This document shows, in pieces, positions 1 to 10,919 of a stretch of 64,000 nucleotides of DNA (within the stretch, counting starts at the first letter, position 1; every line of letters starts with the position of its first letter). Position numbers and translations under genes: made by a program. The notes beneath the pieces are model-generated. The model saw nothing but the letters and a program-made list of their open reading frames with translations, was not told where the DNA came from and made no database searches. The stretch is from the NCBI GenBank assembly GCA_963924555.1, contig OZ004587.1, positions 4,836,001-4,900,000 of the forward strand, written 5' to 3'. Origin of the DNA: Crambe crambe (taxonomy: Eukaryota; Porifera; Demospongiae; Poecilosclerida; Crambeidae).

Positions 1-469
1 CCCTCAGCACACATGCATGAGAGGGTACTCTCAATAAAAAAACTGCCCAACCACTCCTTATTGCACATGCCCCCACATATTAATTGAAAAAACAAAACAA
101 AAAACAAAAAACAAAAAAAAACAAAAAAAAACACCAATAGCTAATTAGCTAAGTGTCCAGCCATTCATTTCTTCCAGGTTCTTCTTCACTACTGCACCTT
201 CTCGTTCTGAAACCTCATCAGTCAATCATCCCTGAGGAATATAACATTCAAAATTAATCATTCAGCTTTTCTTAGCAAGGGAATGCATATAATTAGCTAT
301 TTGCAAACCATAGGTGCAGGGTATGAAGGAATAACTACTTATGAATATGAATAATACACAAATATTCAGTGCTATGTACTTACCAAATTAAGAACATTTC
401 AGAAAATATATTTTTAAATTTTTAAATATCAATTTATAATAGCTAATTACAAAGAAAAAGAATGGAAAC
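1..469. other. Non-coding AT-rich sequence with an A/C-rich tract
   Basis: No gene is seen here. Positions about 80-135 are an A-rich tract interrupted by single C residues, a simple sequence. The rest is AT-rich with stops in all frames. Confidence 0.6.
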
Positions 470-973
470 AAGTAAGTGCAAAAAATTCTTCTAAATAAAA
501 AGTGAAGTAGGGATAGCCATAAAATTCAGCTGCATTCCTATCACTCCTACCCCTCCTAATTTCAATATCCATGCCCATATATATACCCAACTTACGTAAA
601 TCCCTACTCTTCACTCCTTCAGCAATAAGTGAGTCAAGTAATCCCATACCCATCACCAAACTCAAGAATCACAGCAATCATATTATTACAAAACTACTAC
701 TCCTACTTCACTCCTAAGGAGGCCTAGGAGTGAAGTAGGAGTAGTAGTTTTGTAATAATATGATTGCTGTGATTCTTGAGTTTGGTGATGGGTATGGGAT
801 TACTTGACTCACTTATTGCTGAAGGAGTGAAGAGTAGGGATTTACGTAAGTTGGGTATATATATGGGCATGGATATTGAAATTAGGAGGGGTAGGAGTGA
901 TAGGAATGCAGCTGAATTTTATGGCTATCCCTACTTCACTTTTTATTTAGAAGAAATTTTTTGCACTTACTTG
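470..973. repeat. Near-perfect palindrome, arms of about 247 bp
   Basis: Positions 470-716 are repeated in reverse complement at 725-973, with an 8-base centre (717-724). The only difference I noticed is one extra T in the right arm near 960. The right arm ends where the duplicated 3' flank of the NLR genes begins (about 974). The same short open frame is present on both strands simply because the arms are identical. It may be a foldback element, a recent inverted duplication, or an assembly join; the sequence alone cannot decide. Confidence 0.85.
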
Positions 974-975
974 TC

Positions 976-1330
976 AGATTAGAAGCAATGCTTGACATGA
1001 TACAACACCAACATCATTACATGCAGTGATATGGAAGGACAAAGGAAAGTATGATGAGCTAATTATTCCACACCATGTTAGTCATTATCACCACAAATCT
1101 ATAGTGGACATTAAACAAAAGGTTGCTTGGTCTGTACTTCAGTACTCCTACAGAAAGATGAGGACTATGCAACCATACAACATAAACATCACAAGTTTCT
1201 ACCAGCAATAGTCAACACTCAACATCTAAAACTAATCAATTTGATGATCACATAAAAGTTCTAAAACCAAGCAGTATGATCACATCACTGTCTCCACATG
1301 TCTCATCAAGTATCAATTGTAGCATGGACC
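976..1330 (-). repeat. Duplicated 3' flank of NLR genes (copy 1)
   Basis: This stretch, just downstream of the NLR coding end, recurs with few changes at about 21830-22140, 46838-47180 and 50345-50700. Each time it sits beside the 3' end of LRR sequence on the minus strand. That marks the units as segmental duplications rather than separate insertions of a short repeat. It may include 3' UTR; no coding sequence is claimed. Confidence 0.75.
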
Positions 1331-1382
1331 ACCACTACATGCACACATGCATACACATAATCACACAGTTCTCACCTTATTA

Positions 1383-4300
1383 TCACCACTTCACTCTAGG
1401 GTCGGCTGGTCGCGTGTATCTGTTAGATAACAAAAGTATTGTTAAACTTGTATTCTGCTGTAGACTTGATAGGATTACATCAACTCCTTCTTCATATGAA
1501 TAATCACTATATAGATGTAGTTCTTTTAGTGAAATGTTTTTCTCTAGCATCTCACTCATCGCCTTAGCTCCTTCCACTCCAATAGCATTGCCTTCCATCT
1601 TAAATCTTAACAAGGTGGAGTTTTCAGATAGTGCTGCAGCGATGTGAATGCATCCTTGTGATGTTATTTCACAGTAAGCTATATCAAGGTGTTCTAACAC
1701 TGCATTAGTTTTAATCACATCACCAATGGAAGCTGCTCCAATATCTCCTATTGGGTTCCACCTTAGTTTCAATCTGGTGAGTGATTTATTGACGGCAAGA
1801 CCTGCTGATAACTGCACAGCTCCCTCACTGGAAATATCACAGTCACTTATACGCAGGTAATTTAAAACAGCATTAGTTTTAATCACATCACCAATGGAAG
1901 CTGCTCCAATATCTCCTATTGGGTTCGACCATAGTTCTAATTTGGTGAGTGACTTATTGATGGCAAGACCTGCTGACAACTGCACAGCTCCCTCACTGGT
2001 AATTTCACAGACATTAATATCAAGGTAATCTAACACAGCATTAGTTTTAATTGCATCACCAATGGAAGCTGCTCCAATATCTCCTATTGGGTTCGAATGT
2101 AGTTTTAATCTGGTGAGTGACTTATTGACGGCAAGACCTGCTGACAACTACACAGCTCCCTCACTGGCAATTTCACACCAAGCTATATCAAGGTGTTCTA
2201 ACACTGCATTAGTTTTAATCGCATCACCAATGGAAGCTGCTCCAATATCTCCTATTGGGTTCTCACATAGTTCTAATTCGGTGAGTGACTTATTGATGGC
2301 AAGACCTGCTGACAACTGCACAGCTCCCTCACTGGCAATTTCACAGTGATTCATATGAAGGTGTTCTAACACTGCATTAGTTTTAATCGCATCACCAATG
2401 GAAGCTGCTCCAATATCTCCTATTGGGTTCAAATGTAGACATAATTTGGTGATTGACTTATTGACGGCAAGACCTGCTGACAACTACACAGCTCCCTCAC
2501 TGGTGATACCACTATAATTCAATAATAAAGTCCTTAAGCTCGTCAGTGCACATGTGAGGAGTTCAGACAAAAGATTTGAGGAAATTACATCAAGTTTATT
2601 GTAGCTAAAATACAATTCGATAAACTGCTGGAGTATAGGATGAGGGATGTTTACAAAATGTTCAATACTATGAATGTCACAGTAACTGAAGTCAGCACTT
2701 GTTATTTCTCCGTTCCAAGTTACTGCTCTCATCTTCATCAACCCTTTCGAAAACATTTCTATTCCCTCATTTCCCATATATGAATAACTAAAGTTCAATT
2801 TCCACTTGCTTTGAGAATATGCAATGGAATGGCCCAACACGAAGTAATCAAGAGGACTCCATTCATGATATGATTCCACTTCTATTAACTCACGAGATGC
2901 CAGCAGATTAGAAACTGCCTCAGTATCACCAGCTTCATACATCCAGTGATAGGCAGCTGCACTTTCATCATCTGAGATATGCTCTTGAATCATTTCTGAA
3001 GTGAAGGTATTAAACTTGGAGAGACCGAAATAGAATTTCATCACCACGCTCAGGTGACCTACTTTGACATGTTCTCTTATTAGCTGCTGTTGTGTGTGGA
3101 GAGGCAACTGTGTGATGTGGTAGGCAGCTAGAAACTCTTGAAGCGTCAGATGGATGAAGTGGTACGATAGCTTGGCATCCTGTCCACGATAAAGCTCTTT
3201 CCCTGATTCAATCAATCCTAGAGTCACTCCACCGATATCAGCACTGCTGAATGTCAGCTGTTGCTTCATGATTCCTTCCCAAGCAAGTTTGCTTAGGGCC
3301 AGCAGCTGTTGATGCACATCTGGAGGGAGGTCCTCAAGAGATCCAATCTTCCAGGACTGTTTGCCGTGTGCCTTATGACCTGAAAAGTGCTGCATCAGCA
3401 GTTTGCATGTATACGCTGTGTAGAGTCGGGTAACGGTGGTTGGGGGGGTTGACTCCATGTCTCGGCTCCACTGGAACACATCTGTCACTATGTTGGCAGT
3501 CACAGGAGTGTGCATGGCTGCCTTCATAGCTGGATAATAGTTCACATAGTCCAAATATTTGCTACGGATGTCGGGATGAACCCTCTCTTCCCTCAATACT
3601 CGACCTAACTCTAAAGTAGGAGTTGTGACAAGTTCGATATGTTGGTCCACTCGGATTGAAGTGCTCTTGACAATTGGCTTTGTGGCCCATGGTCGGCTGG
3701 TTATGATTATGGTAGCTTTGGGTAGCTTGCGACCATGTACTAAATCAAGAAATATTGAAGATTCTTCCCTCATTCTTTGTTCCAGTTCGTCCCAGGCTTC
3801 CAGCCACAGGACCACACCCTCTCCTTGGCTGCTCTCCACTTCCTGTGCTATGGCCCCCTGGAGCTGAGGGTGGTGAAAGAGGTCAGAGATACTTTTGGCT
3901 GACCTTACTCTGTTGTCTCGTAGGGGAAGGAGGACCAGTAGGTTGTGGTCATTTAGACGTTGGCCCTGAGACCACTTGAAACAGAATTGTTCACTGAATG
4001 TGGTCTTGCCCACACCTGGAGCTCCTTCGATCAGAACTAGTCGTGGTTTCGTTCCATCATAATATTTGGACTCAGCTACTTCATCTTCTGTCATAGGGTA
4101 TTTCTTTTAGATGACATCATCTTTGTCTCCCCTGATCGTACTCTTGGTGAAGCTGTCCATTTTACTCCTATTAATCTTTTCCTTTTCTATCCCTGCCAGT
4201 TTGAAAGCAGCGAGGTTCTTGCCCTCCATGGTGAAATAGGTGTCCTTCAGGAAGGCTGCATACTTTGGAATACTCGAATATTTGTATTCTTTACCATCGA

Positions 4301-4969
4301 TGGTCATGCATTCTATTTTGTGTTCCTTGAAGAATCCTTTATTGTCAGTGTTCTCCAGGTCCTGCACTAAAGTGGAGGCGATCTGAGCAGGCAGCAACCA
4401 TGTGACTATCAAACTGCCATGTGATACTTTCTTCAAGTTGAGGGCAAAGGAGGGGAGGAGGAACTTGCGGATGATGTGACCTTTCAACTCTTCTAGTTGC
4501 TCCAAAGTGCATGTCTCCCAGTCTAATTTCAGGTGGAGTACAAATTCCTTCAGATCCACTTCGCTAGGTCTGCTTTCAACTACTGGACAATGCTTGGCAA
4601 AGTCACACAATCGAGTGTTACGTCGAAAAAATTCCAGTGAACTCAGATAACTCTTCATATTCTGCTTCAGAGTTTGGTCTCTGATGTTACGAATTAAATT
4701 TTCCAATAGTGTATAATTCATAAAGTTCCAGTACTCACTAAGTTTTCGCCAAATGCAGTTAATGGTGGACTCACCATCCAATTCTTTTGCCATTTGCTCA
4801 AAGAATTCCTTATGTTCTTCTTTGTACTTGATCGGCAATGTCATGAGGCGAGCTTTGAATCGATTGACAGTATAATCTTTTTCAATTTTATCATACGTCC
4901 GAATTGATATGTCATTAAATTCATCTTCAAGGTCTTGTGTTTGCTGTGAAATTGTTTTTTGAAGGAGAC
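1383..4969 (-). pseudogene. Gene A exon 7: helical domain, NACHT NTPase and LRRs with three stops
   Basis: The exon opens after a splice acceptor (AG then GTCTCC, reading leftward from 4969) and has no start Met of its own. It encodes an N-terminal helical domain, a P-loop GAPGVGKT (about 4001-4025), a Walker-B-like WLEAWDEL, a NACHT helical region, and 56-residue (168-bp) double LRRs ending in RPADPRVKW and TGA. All parts stay in one frame but are cut by TAA at 4107-4109, where the paralogue has TAC (Tyr), and by TAG at 2484-2486 and 2148-2150, where other units have CAG (Gln). Losing only stop mutations, with no frameshift, suggests recent decay. Confidence 0.9.
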
Positions 4970-5793
4970 CTGCAATATACGAAATAACAGGTATTCAACT
5001 CAGAGATATATGTAGTGATTATTGTTATGATACTGTTCTGCAGATAAGGAAATTCTATTACTCTATTATTATGACATGGTTTCAGATTTTTCTCAAGTCT
5101 TCTGGTAATGTTGTAATTTTCTAGTCTGGTCAATTGTATATACCTTAAGGTGGGTATTATTGGCGACTTTAGCGAGTAGGCCTTTATTTGCTAATAATTA
5201 TAAGCACACACTAATAATAAAATTACGTATAATTAGAAGTAATATTGAACAAAACAGTGTCAAACTAGGCTAGCTGTGTGAACGTGAGTGTCCTGGCGGA
5301 GTTAGCTAGCTAGCTAGATTGCTGTTGTCTTCATCAGAGTCTGTTTGAGATACTTCATCATCATCTAATTTCATGGACTCAAGAATGGCAGTAGTAGGAG
5401 TGGAAAAAGGCAGGAGTGACAGGTGTGATAGATGGAAGTATCACTATTCCCAATCAAGATCCTTTTTGTTCAATCTACAAAATATAACTCTCCAATGATA
5501 GTTACTGACACAATAATGCATTGTATTGTTTGTGCCTGATATTCTTGAAGCAACTTCATATGAACTTACATTAAAAATAGCTATTACACAAAGCTCAAAA
5601 TAGCTAAAATTAATACCCGCCAAATACAGTATCCAGACGTGCAAGAAATCAACCACATGCGTCCGTCCCATCTGGTGCCATCCCCAGCTATATATGTTTC
5701 TGGAAGATCGAAAAAAGAAGCTTTATTCCGATACTTTGAATGCAAAAGACTTGTCTTCTGGATCCCCAAGGCCCCCCCTTTCAAGGATTGTAC
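4970..5793. other. Intron 6 of gene A
   Basis: This lies between the microexon and the NACHT exon. The sequence from about 5445 to 5890 is repeated at 39680-40110 in gene B, so the intron was duplicated with the module. No coding exon is seen. Confidence 0.6.
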
Positions 5794-5817
5794 CTTCTTC
5801 ACTGGTGTAGAAAGTTG
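5794..5817 (-). CDS. Gene A exon 6: 24-nt microexon
   Basis: The 24-nt exon is bounded by an AG acceptor (CCATAG) and a GTACAA donor, entering and leaving in phase 1. It encodes roughly ATFYTSEE and joins the Pro/Ser exon to the helical-NACHT exon. The same microexon is 24 nt in gene C (55629-55652) but 23 nt in gene B (40011-40033). It is inferred from conservation and phase; no transcript is available. Confidence 0.55.
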
Positions 5818-6090
5818 CTATGGAAGATTGTCCAGGCAGAAGGCATAATAAGTACGCTAAATATGATCCACATACTGGCTTCTACCATGAATGAGCACTA
5901 CTTCTAGCACAGGCACCTGCAACTCTTGCAGATGATTCATTTATGCATAGTGCATGGCTGGCTACAGCTAGCTGTATGCACCGACCATCCACGAAATTTA
6001 ACCACGAACAATTTCATTCCCCCCATAACACAAAATTTTTACCCCTTGAAAATAACCCGATTTTATACAATCAAGAAAGTTTGAGCACAC

Positions 6091-6189
6091 CTTTTGGAAC
6101 TTCTCCTTCCATAGGAAGTTTTGGACCTTCCATGGTAGATGGAGGTGAGGTGGAGTCCATTGGATGTGATGGAGGAGTCATAGGACAAC
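6091..6189 (-). CDS. Gene A exon 5: Pro/Ser/Thr-rich linker
   Basis: A 99-nt symmetric phase 1-1 exon (acceptor TTGCAG, donor AAAAG/GTGTGC) encoding a linker with motifs TPPSHPMDSTSPPS and GPKLPMEG. It follows the Ig exon in all three paralogues. In gene C it is 90 nt. It is probably a flexible spacer; no domain is recognised. Confidence 0.65.
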
Positions 6190-6241
6190 CTGCAACAACA
6201 GAATAACTGATTAGAAATTTACTCTCCTCTTCAATAATTAC

Positions 6242-6523
6242 CTTTGAGAGAGATGTTGTGAGTGTTGCTAGTGGCAGTGATGGTGTCCTTGAGGAAAGGG
6301 GAGGTGAGGTTGATTTGGCAAGTGTATTGACCAGCATGGGACAGAAAGAGAGAAGGGAAAGAGAGAGTATTGTCTAAAGACTCAACCAGCACTACTCCAT
6401 TGTGACTCCAGCAGTATGTGATGGTAGGACTGAAATCTTCAGCACCTGATACAGTGCAGGAAAGGCAGTATTTCTCCTCCACTGAGGGGTTGCCCCCAGT
6501 AATCACCACTTTGATTGGAGGGG
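6242..6523 (-). CDS. Gene A exon 4: immunoglobulin-like domain
   Basis: A 282-nt phase 1-1 exon encoding about 94 residues with the Ig signature: CTVSG for the first Cys, YCWSHNG for the core Trp, and SHAGQYTC for the second Cys with the tyrosine corner. It is nearly identical to the exons at 40603-40884 and 56375-56656. An Ig domain between a Death domain and a NACHT or Roco core is unusual, because Ig domains are normally extracellular. That fits the possible membrane or secretory routing suggested by the upstream 2A leader. Confidence 0.8.
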
Positions 6524-6580
6524 CTATATAATATAATATTATGACACATCATTGAACTGTTTATTTATTACTAACAGTAC

Positions 6581-6751
6581 CTGTTAGATGTATCTGGTGT
6601 TCTCTGGCTAGCTTCATGGCCAGATTCTTGTGTCCCACACAGGGCTTCTTCAGAGCTTCCAATAAACCCTCCCATGAAGGTAAAGGGTCAATCATTTTCA
6701 GCCACTCGGAGAGCATCTCTCTGAAGCAAGCTTTCACATCAGTGGGGTTCT
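6581..6751 (-). pseudogene. Gene A exon 3, second half of the Death domain
   Basis: This encodes the C-terminal half of the Death domain (from ENPTDVKACF through SWEGLLEAL to HKNLAMKLA), ending at the GTACTG donor. Its first half lies 7.1 kb away at 13855-13971 because a transposon is inserted between them. The uninterrupted exon is visible in gene B at 40938-41231, where the junction reads TIKKDNPTD. Confidence 0.88.
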
Positions 6752-6757
6752 CTTTTT

Positions 6758-6957
6758 TATGGAAGCCGAGAAGTGCAATTACATCATCCGCAAGCAAATT
6801 AGCATGCGGCGCAAGTCTCCGCAAATCTCCGCAAGGCTCCGCAAGTCTCCGCAAGGCTCCGCAAGTCTCCGCAAGTCTCCGCAAGTCTCCGCATTCCTCC
6901 GCAAGCCTCCGCAATCCTCCGCAAGCCTCCGCAAGTCTCCGCAAGTCTCCGCAAGTG
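6758..6957 (+). repeat. Left end of copy A: TIR plus about 14 tandem 10-bp units
   Basis: The outer about 45 bp (TATGGAAGCCGAGAAG onward) match the right end in reverse complement. From 6811 to about 6956 comes the unit GCAAGTCTCC, repeated about 14 times with variants such as GCAAGGCTCC and GCAATCCTCC. The right end carries the same unit inverted. Copy B has about 12 units here, so the array changes length. Such arrays could be transposase-binding sites (inference). Confidence 0.9.
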
Positions 6958-7079
6958 CAAAAGCAAGTTGGTAAAGGATCCCCGTGTGCGCACGGCCCGG
7001 CCGGCCAGCTGTGGCGCGGGCGGGTACGCATGAGCGTGCTCTCTCAATTTTTTCTAGCCATAGGAAGAAGAACAGCGAC

Positions 7080-10000
7080 ATGAGTTCCACTGACTCGAAA
7101 AGAGCACTTGAATTTAGTACATTAACAGAAGCTGATCTTCTTTCTAGGCTGCCTTCTTTTATTGATCACCTAAAGAAGATAGCTGATGGAAAGGTTAGTG
7201 CAAGGAGCAAAGATTCAGGTAGCAGTAGGAGATACCTCATCAATACTCCTCCCAGGTTGTATCAGTACACCTGCACATAATGTAACATAATGTAACCCAT
7301 AATATATATGCAGGTTCCTTTGGAAAGCCACAGGAAGTGGTGGCAGGGTTCCTGCAAGACAAAAAGTATGTAGCTAGCTGATTAATCAAGGTGTGTAAGG
7401 TTATTGCTTATTGAATGTACAATAGATGAGCTGACAAACAAATCGTATTTTATAACTTGTGTCTCATCAAAAGCTACATATGCTCTATATGACAGGCTAA
7501 CCCATCACTTTTGTGTCGAAAGCATGAAGGTATAATTATGCACAGGCTGTATTAACAAGTTTTACTAGCATGCTTGTGGTTAGCTTTTTGGCTATACAAT
7601 TGCCATCCTCTACCCAGAAGCAATAAAGTGTCTTGTGATGGAGCAATTCAGTATCAATGCAGAGGAAGTAAGTTGTAGCCTCATTCTTGAGCACTGATTC
7701 AGAGGTCTACATATACAGGCAGAGAGAGTGATGTTTGCAAACATACACCCAGAAAAGCATGATCCTGAAAGTGATGTGGGTAAGTAGTAGATAAAAGTAT
7801 GTCTCCTTCTGGAACATGGTCGGGGTAGGTAGGTAAAGGGTTCATCATGTAGGATTGTGTGCACGTGATAAGCTTACAGTTAGTTCACCTTTGCATGCAG
7901 CTATTGAATAGTTAGCCTATTGAATAGTTATAGTTAGTCTCGAGCTCGCTGAATAGTATAAATGAGGTCAAGAAAAGAACGCTTATTGACGCTATCAAGT
8001 GAGATGCACGGACTTATCGCAGATATGTTAAAAGAGCCACATCCTCAAAAGGATATAGGTAAGTGGGTGATGTGCTTTATTTGAGATATTGGAGTCTCAG
8101 GCACTAGAATGAACTGTATTTCAAGAAATAGTACAGTAAATTTTATGTAAGAGAAATCTTGCACAGACTCTCACCTGAGAAGAGAGTCTGGTGGTGCTAT
8201 CAGTGTCCCAATTATGCAATATAGGAGTTGTACCAGACTATCTGTGCTTGTGTGACTAAGAGAGAATTTTTGTTCTCAACACACACACACACACAGAAGC
8301 CTCGTCTGATCTACTTAAAAGGGCTAATGAGATCCAGAAAAAATTGAAAAGGACTCCTAAGATTATAGGTGAAAGTTCTTCATGTCCTGTAAGTAAAGGT
8401 TTATATAGTGCATACAGATTGATGTGTAACTGCCCGAGATGTTTGACTTGTATTGCATTTATCTAGGTAACTTTTTTTTCCATGAGGAAGAGGGAAAAAA
8501 ATTATGTTAAAGATGGTTTTTCAATTGAAATTATAGTGGATAGAGATATTAATTATAAAGATCTGTTGTCATCGGGTTGTGATGCACTCGACTGTTCTCC
8601 TCTCCCATTTGGGCATACCACTGCCTTATTTACTCCTGGGGGGGCCATGATAAAGGAGAGTAAGGACTGGTCATTGAGTTTGTATATGCATCAGCACCAT
8701 AGGGGACCAGGCAAACTTCAATTTGGGATTGGTTTTGTATCTACGGTTAGTCTTATCAGATTCTGTATTGGCCCACCTTCACATTTTGATTTGTGCACAT
8801 AGGCACCAATTTCACCTATCCATTCATCCTCTGGTTATCGCAGTTGTTCCAGCCCTGCTTCAAAATCTGATACTGATTCTATCATCAGTAAACAGTACTT
8901 GGCACTTAAGTATTTAGCATTGCTTATGTTACTAACAGTTGATGAGCAAAGTTCGGATAAGGCTCTTTCAAAGAAAGGAAAGGGAAAAGGGAAGCGTCCA
9001 TTATCTCAAACTACCATTAGGGAGGCTGGTTGTCCTAGGGCATCAAGGCATCCTGCAAAAAGGCCTAAAGCTGGTTTGCTAGTTTTATCTTGTGCATATA
9101 CATATAGCATATGCTTTTTCGTATGTACTATAGATCAGTGTATGGAATTTTTTGCACAAGAACTTAGTGAATCAACACGGAATTTCTGTCGTTCAACAGT
9201 GATTGGTAGAGGTGGCTATGGTACGGTGTATAAAGGTGTGTTGCGTTATGGCAGTGTGGCAATCAAGGTCTTATCACAGGTTATTCTAATGAATGTGTAT
9301 ATCTGTAGTGTTACAACTTATAGGACGGTAAACTTCTATTATAGGATGGTAAGAATGCTCTTGGTTGTAGCTCCTCTATGTTACTTCAAACAGAAGTAGG
9401 AGCTTTGAATCGGTAGGAGATGTTTTTAAAAGGTTCAGCTTATAATCCTGTGTTCATATTTCAGTTTCCGCCATCCTAATGTGCTACAGATGCTTGGGTT
9501 TTGCTCCAAGCCACCTGCACTAATATTTGAGTTTATGATGAATGGAAGCCTATTTGAGAAGCTTCATAATGTAATGCCAACCTAGTACTTGTAAGCTGAA
9601 TTGATTTTGACTTCCTTTTGTGTAATAGGAAAGAGATCAGTTGCTTTCGTGGGACAGGAGGAAATCTATCCTGGTAGATGCTTGTAAAGGCCTTGTGTAC
9701 CTGCATACAGCCACCCCTCCACTAATTCACCAGGATATTAAATCGTACATTTTATAGACTGTAATTTCATGTTATGTGATATTGATATATTGCTGCAGTG
9801 CAAATATTCTTCTTGATGAGGCTTATAAAGCGAAATTGGGTGACTTCGGCTTTTCTGTAGAATTACCATCTGTATCTAGTGGCCAGACACTATTTACTGC
9901 CAACTTCATATCTAGATCCGAGGGCTATTACCCTTCTGAAGTGTGTTCTGGAAAAATCTCTGATAGGAGTGATGTATACTGTTTTGGTGTTGTAAGTTGG

Positions 10001-10539
10001 GTGGTCATGCCCAAAATATTTATATCCATGTATTTTCAGGTTATTTTAGAAACCTATTCTGGACTTAAAGCTTATGATGAAGAGAGAGATGATCCCAAGC
10101 TGGTATGTACATCGATTTAAAGTGTATTAAGATAATAGCCCCTATGCATTCTAAATTACAATCCAACGTTTTTCACTGATGATCTGATTCTTGATCTGGC
10201 ATTGTAGGTTGATTCCCTACAAGAAGAGATCTCCGATCGGACTAAGTTCAGTGATGTATACAATTCTTTTTTAGGTGTGCCCCCTCCTTCTTGTGACTAC
10301 TATTTCAACATTATCTCAGCTTGCTTGAAGAGACACAGTGTCAGGGCACAATCATCAGATGTAAGGGGGTAATGTTTACACACTTGTGGCTGGCTGGGAA
10401 TGTGTATGTGTATTGTGGGTAACTGGGCACTGAATAGTGAGGGTGTGCAGATCACTAGCTTTGATGTGTGCTCTCTACTGCTCCTGGTTGACTTTTTTTG
10501 TTGTTATTATAGGTACTTGAAATGTTGACACATGAATGA
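7080..10539 (+). CDS. IRAK/Pelle-like protein kinase gene carried by transposon copy A
   Basis: An intron-rich plus-strand gene. The kinase part resolves into exons with matching phases: 8467-8745, 8803-8887, 8939-9073, 9134-9279, 9345-9412, 9465-9570, 9629-9744, 9799-9991, 10040-10102, 10208-10360 and 10513-10539 (TGA). Visible motifs are GRGGYGTVYKG (glycine loop), VAIKVL (lysine), LLQTEVGAL (helix C Glu), IHQDIKSANILLD (catalytic loop, HQD instead of HRD) and GDFGFS (DFG). The IKSANILLD style is that of TKL/IRAK-Pelle kinases, which relay Toll/IL-1 receptor signals. The first exon begins MSSTDSKRAL (7080); the 5' exons between about 7190 and 8350 are less certain, and no Death domain is recognised in them. 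All kinase exons are open in both copies. Confidence 0.85.
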
Positions 10540-10915
10540 GTAGTCCAGGTTTTTTTCTTGTTTGCTATCAAATGACATGCTCACCCAGAAACTCACTCAA
10601 TTGTATTCACTTTCAATTCACATTCAGTCAAAAAAATTTCATTCTGTCAAAAAATTTAATAGTAGTTAACTGTTGATAATGAAATCCCGTGCTGGATGAG
10701 TAACCAAATGATGGTACAATGATGAACAAAAAGATTGACTAATACTCTGTTGGTCCATGGCAAAGTCAACTCGAAGCACAGTGTCAGCCCATGCTTCAAA
10801 AATTGGTGAATAAAAAGGTGCTGGTGGTTCACTTTCTGTCATCATAGCATCAAGCCAGATATCTGTACTGATTGGTTTAGAGAAATCTTCTGTTCCTGAA
10901 GTTTAGGAAAGAAGG
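10540..10915. other. Transposon DNA between kinase gene and nested element
   Basis: No coding sequence is seen. It is almost identical to 30906-31280 in copy B and presumably holds the 3' UTR of the kinase gene. It ends at the target site of the nested element. Confidence 0.5.
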
Positions 10916-10919
10916 AAGT

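Noticed and set aside
447-982. Identical 60-70 residue frames on both strands
   Set aside because: They arise from the palindrome; the same DNA is read from each arm. No domain or homologue is recognised.
6811-6956. Short regular repeats that could suggest a CRISPR array
   Set aside because: The units are directly adjacent with no spacers, and the genome is clearly eukaryotic.
6799-7090. Several overlapping open frames rich in Leu-Arg-Arg or Ser-Leu-Arg-Lys at both transposon ends
   Set aside because: They are translations of the 10-bp terminal arrays, open in many frames because of the repeat, and have no start or splice context. The same holds at 13558-13966, 27109-27438 and 32844-33179.
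7080-10539. Kinase gene as a fusion partner of the split Death exon of gene A
   Set aside because: The kinase lies on the opposite strand from gene A, and copy B carries the same kinase outside any Death exon.
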